DNA of 15,027 nt, from positions 1-15,027 of the forward strand of contig SOIA01000014.1 in assembly GCA_004378665.1 (NCBI GenBank), given 5' to 3'. Below are positions 14,942-15,027 of the stretch, piece after piece (positions within the stretch are counted from its first letter, which is position 1; every line of letters begins with the position of its first letter). The position numbers and the translations under genes are program-made. Source of the DNA: Candidatus Aminicenantota bacterium. Lineage in GTDB: Bacteria > Acidobacteriota > Aminicenantia > Aminicenantales > Aminicenantaceae. The notes under the pieces were generated by a model that saw nothing but the letters and a program-made list of their open reading frames with translations, did not search any database and was not told the origin of the DNA.

Positions 14942-15027
14942 CTATTCGACCGAAAAAAGGAGGGCACCGGCCTCCACAGAATCACCGGCTGCGGGACCGA
15001 TCCTGGTGATGACTCCGGATTGAGGGG
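14942..15027 (-). CDS. C-terminus of a biotinyl/lipoyl carrier-domain protein (partial)
   Basis: Only the last 27 codons are in the window; the gene continues past the right edge. The translation includes SGVITRIGPAAGDSVEAG, then ALLFSVE and a TAG stop. This is the second half of a biotinyl/lipoyl domain: the turn P-x-x-G-V-I-x-x-I, the G-D-x-V-x-x-G-x-x-L core and a final strand ending in V-E. The lysine that would carry biotin or lipoate is about 20-25 residues upstream and not visible. A domain that ends the protein right after this strand is typical of biotin carboxyl carriers (acetyl-CoA, propionyl-CoA or oxaloacetate/pyruvate carboxylases); lipoyl domains are usually N-terminal. I therefore favour a biotin carrier, but the enzyme cannot be named. 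It points the same way as tamB and lies upstream of it, with the hairpin at 14866-14918 between them. Confidence 0.75.
   Translation of the reverse strand, partial: PQSGVITRIGPAAGDSVEAGALLFSVE

Overview
The window is a stretch of bacterial chromosome that looks like core genome. No phage, plasmid, CRISPR, rRNA or tRNA is visible. The cell is diderm (Gram-negative envelope): it encodes an Omp85 outer-membrane assembly protein, a TamB-type inter-membrane protein and a SurA-like periplasmic chaperone. Nothing here fixes the phylum. The gene order, composition and repeat style would suit an Acidobacteriota/Aminicenantes-like or deltaproteobacterial-type lineage, but that is a guess.

Layout. (1) 1-123: tail region of clpB with a palindromic repeat. 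(2) 124-2706 (-): clpB, a complete disaggregase with its own promoter and a strong Shine-Dalgarno. (3) 2707-2979: clpB promoter and repeat copy A, then the promoter of a small + strand gene. (4) 2980-3324 (+): a 114-residue, very acidic protein of unknown function. (5) 3446-6097 (-): mutS, convergent with the small gene. (6) 6098-6316: divergent mutS/pgsA promoter region holding repeat copy B (inverted relative to A) and a second repeat type that also occurs at 96-122. (7) 6317-6865 (+): pgsA, converging on fabD with a 9-bp overlap. (8) 6857-14620 (-): a tight four-gene unit transcribed tamB > omp85 > surA-like > fabD. (9) 14621-14941: about 320 bp without a gene, holding operator-like repeats near tamB and a hairpin (copy C). 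(10) 14942-15027 (-): the last 27 codons of a biotinyl/lipoyl-domain protein that continues beyond the window.

How the genes work together. The four-gene unit is an envelope-building cassette. TamB would span the periplasm and the Omp85 protein would sit in the outer membrane. The SurA-like protein would chaperone unfolded outer-membrane proteins, and FabD would supply malonyl-ACP for the fatty acids of membrane lipids. PgsA, on the facing strand, makes phosphatidylglycerophosphate, and the gene cut by the right edge may be an acyl-CoA carboxylase carrier, so lipid synthesis is a secondary theme. ClpB and MutS are housekeeping protein and DNA quality control.

Most notable points: the Omp85 protein appears to carry seven POTRA-like repeats rather than BamA's five or TamA's three, and it is directly coupled to tamB; the SurA-like protein has lost its parvulin domain; mutS and pgsA have good promoters placed so close to their start codons that their mRNAs would be almost leaderless; and a 100-nt repeat occurs as two inverted copies about 88% identical, flanking the small gene plus mutS. 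I do not see a clearly new multi-gene system. The best candidates for novelty are the seven-POTRA Omp85/TamB/short-SurA arrangement and the acidic orphan protein.
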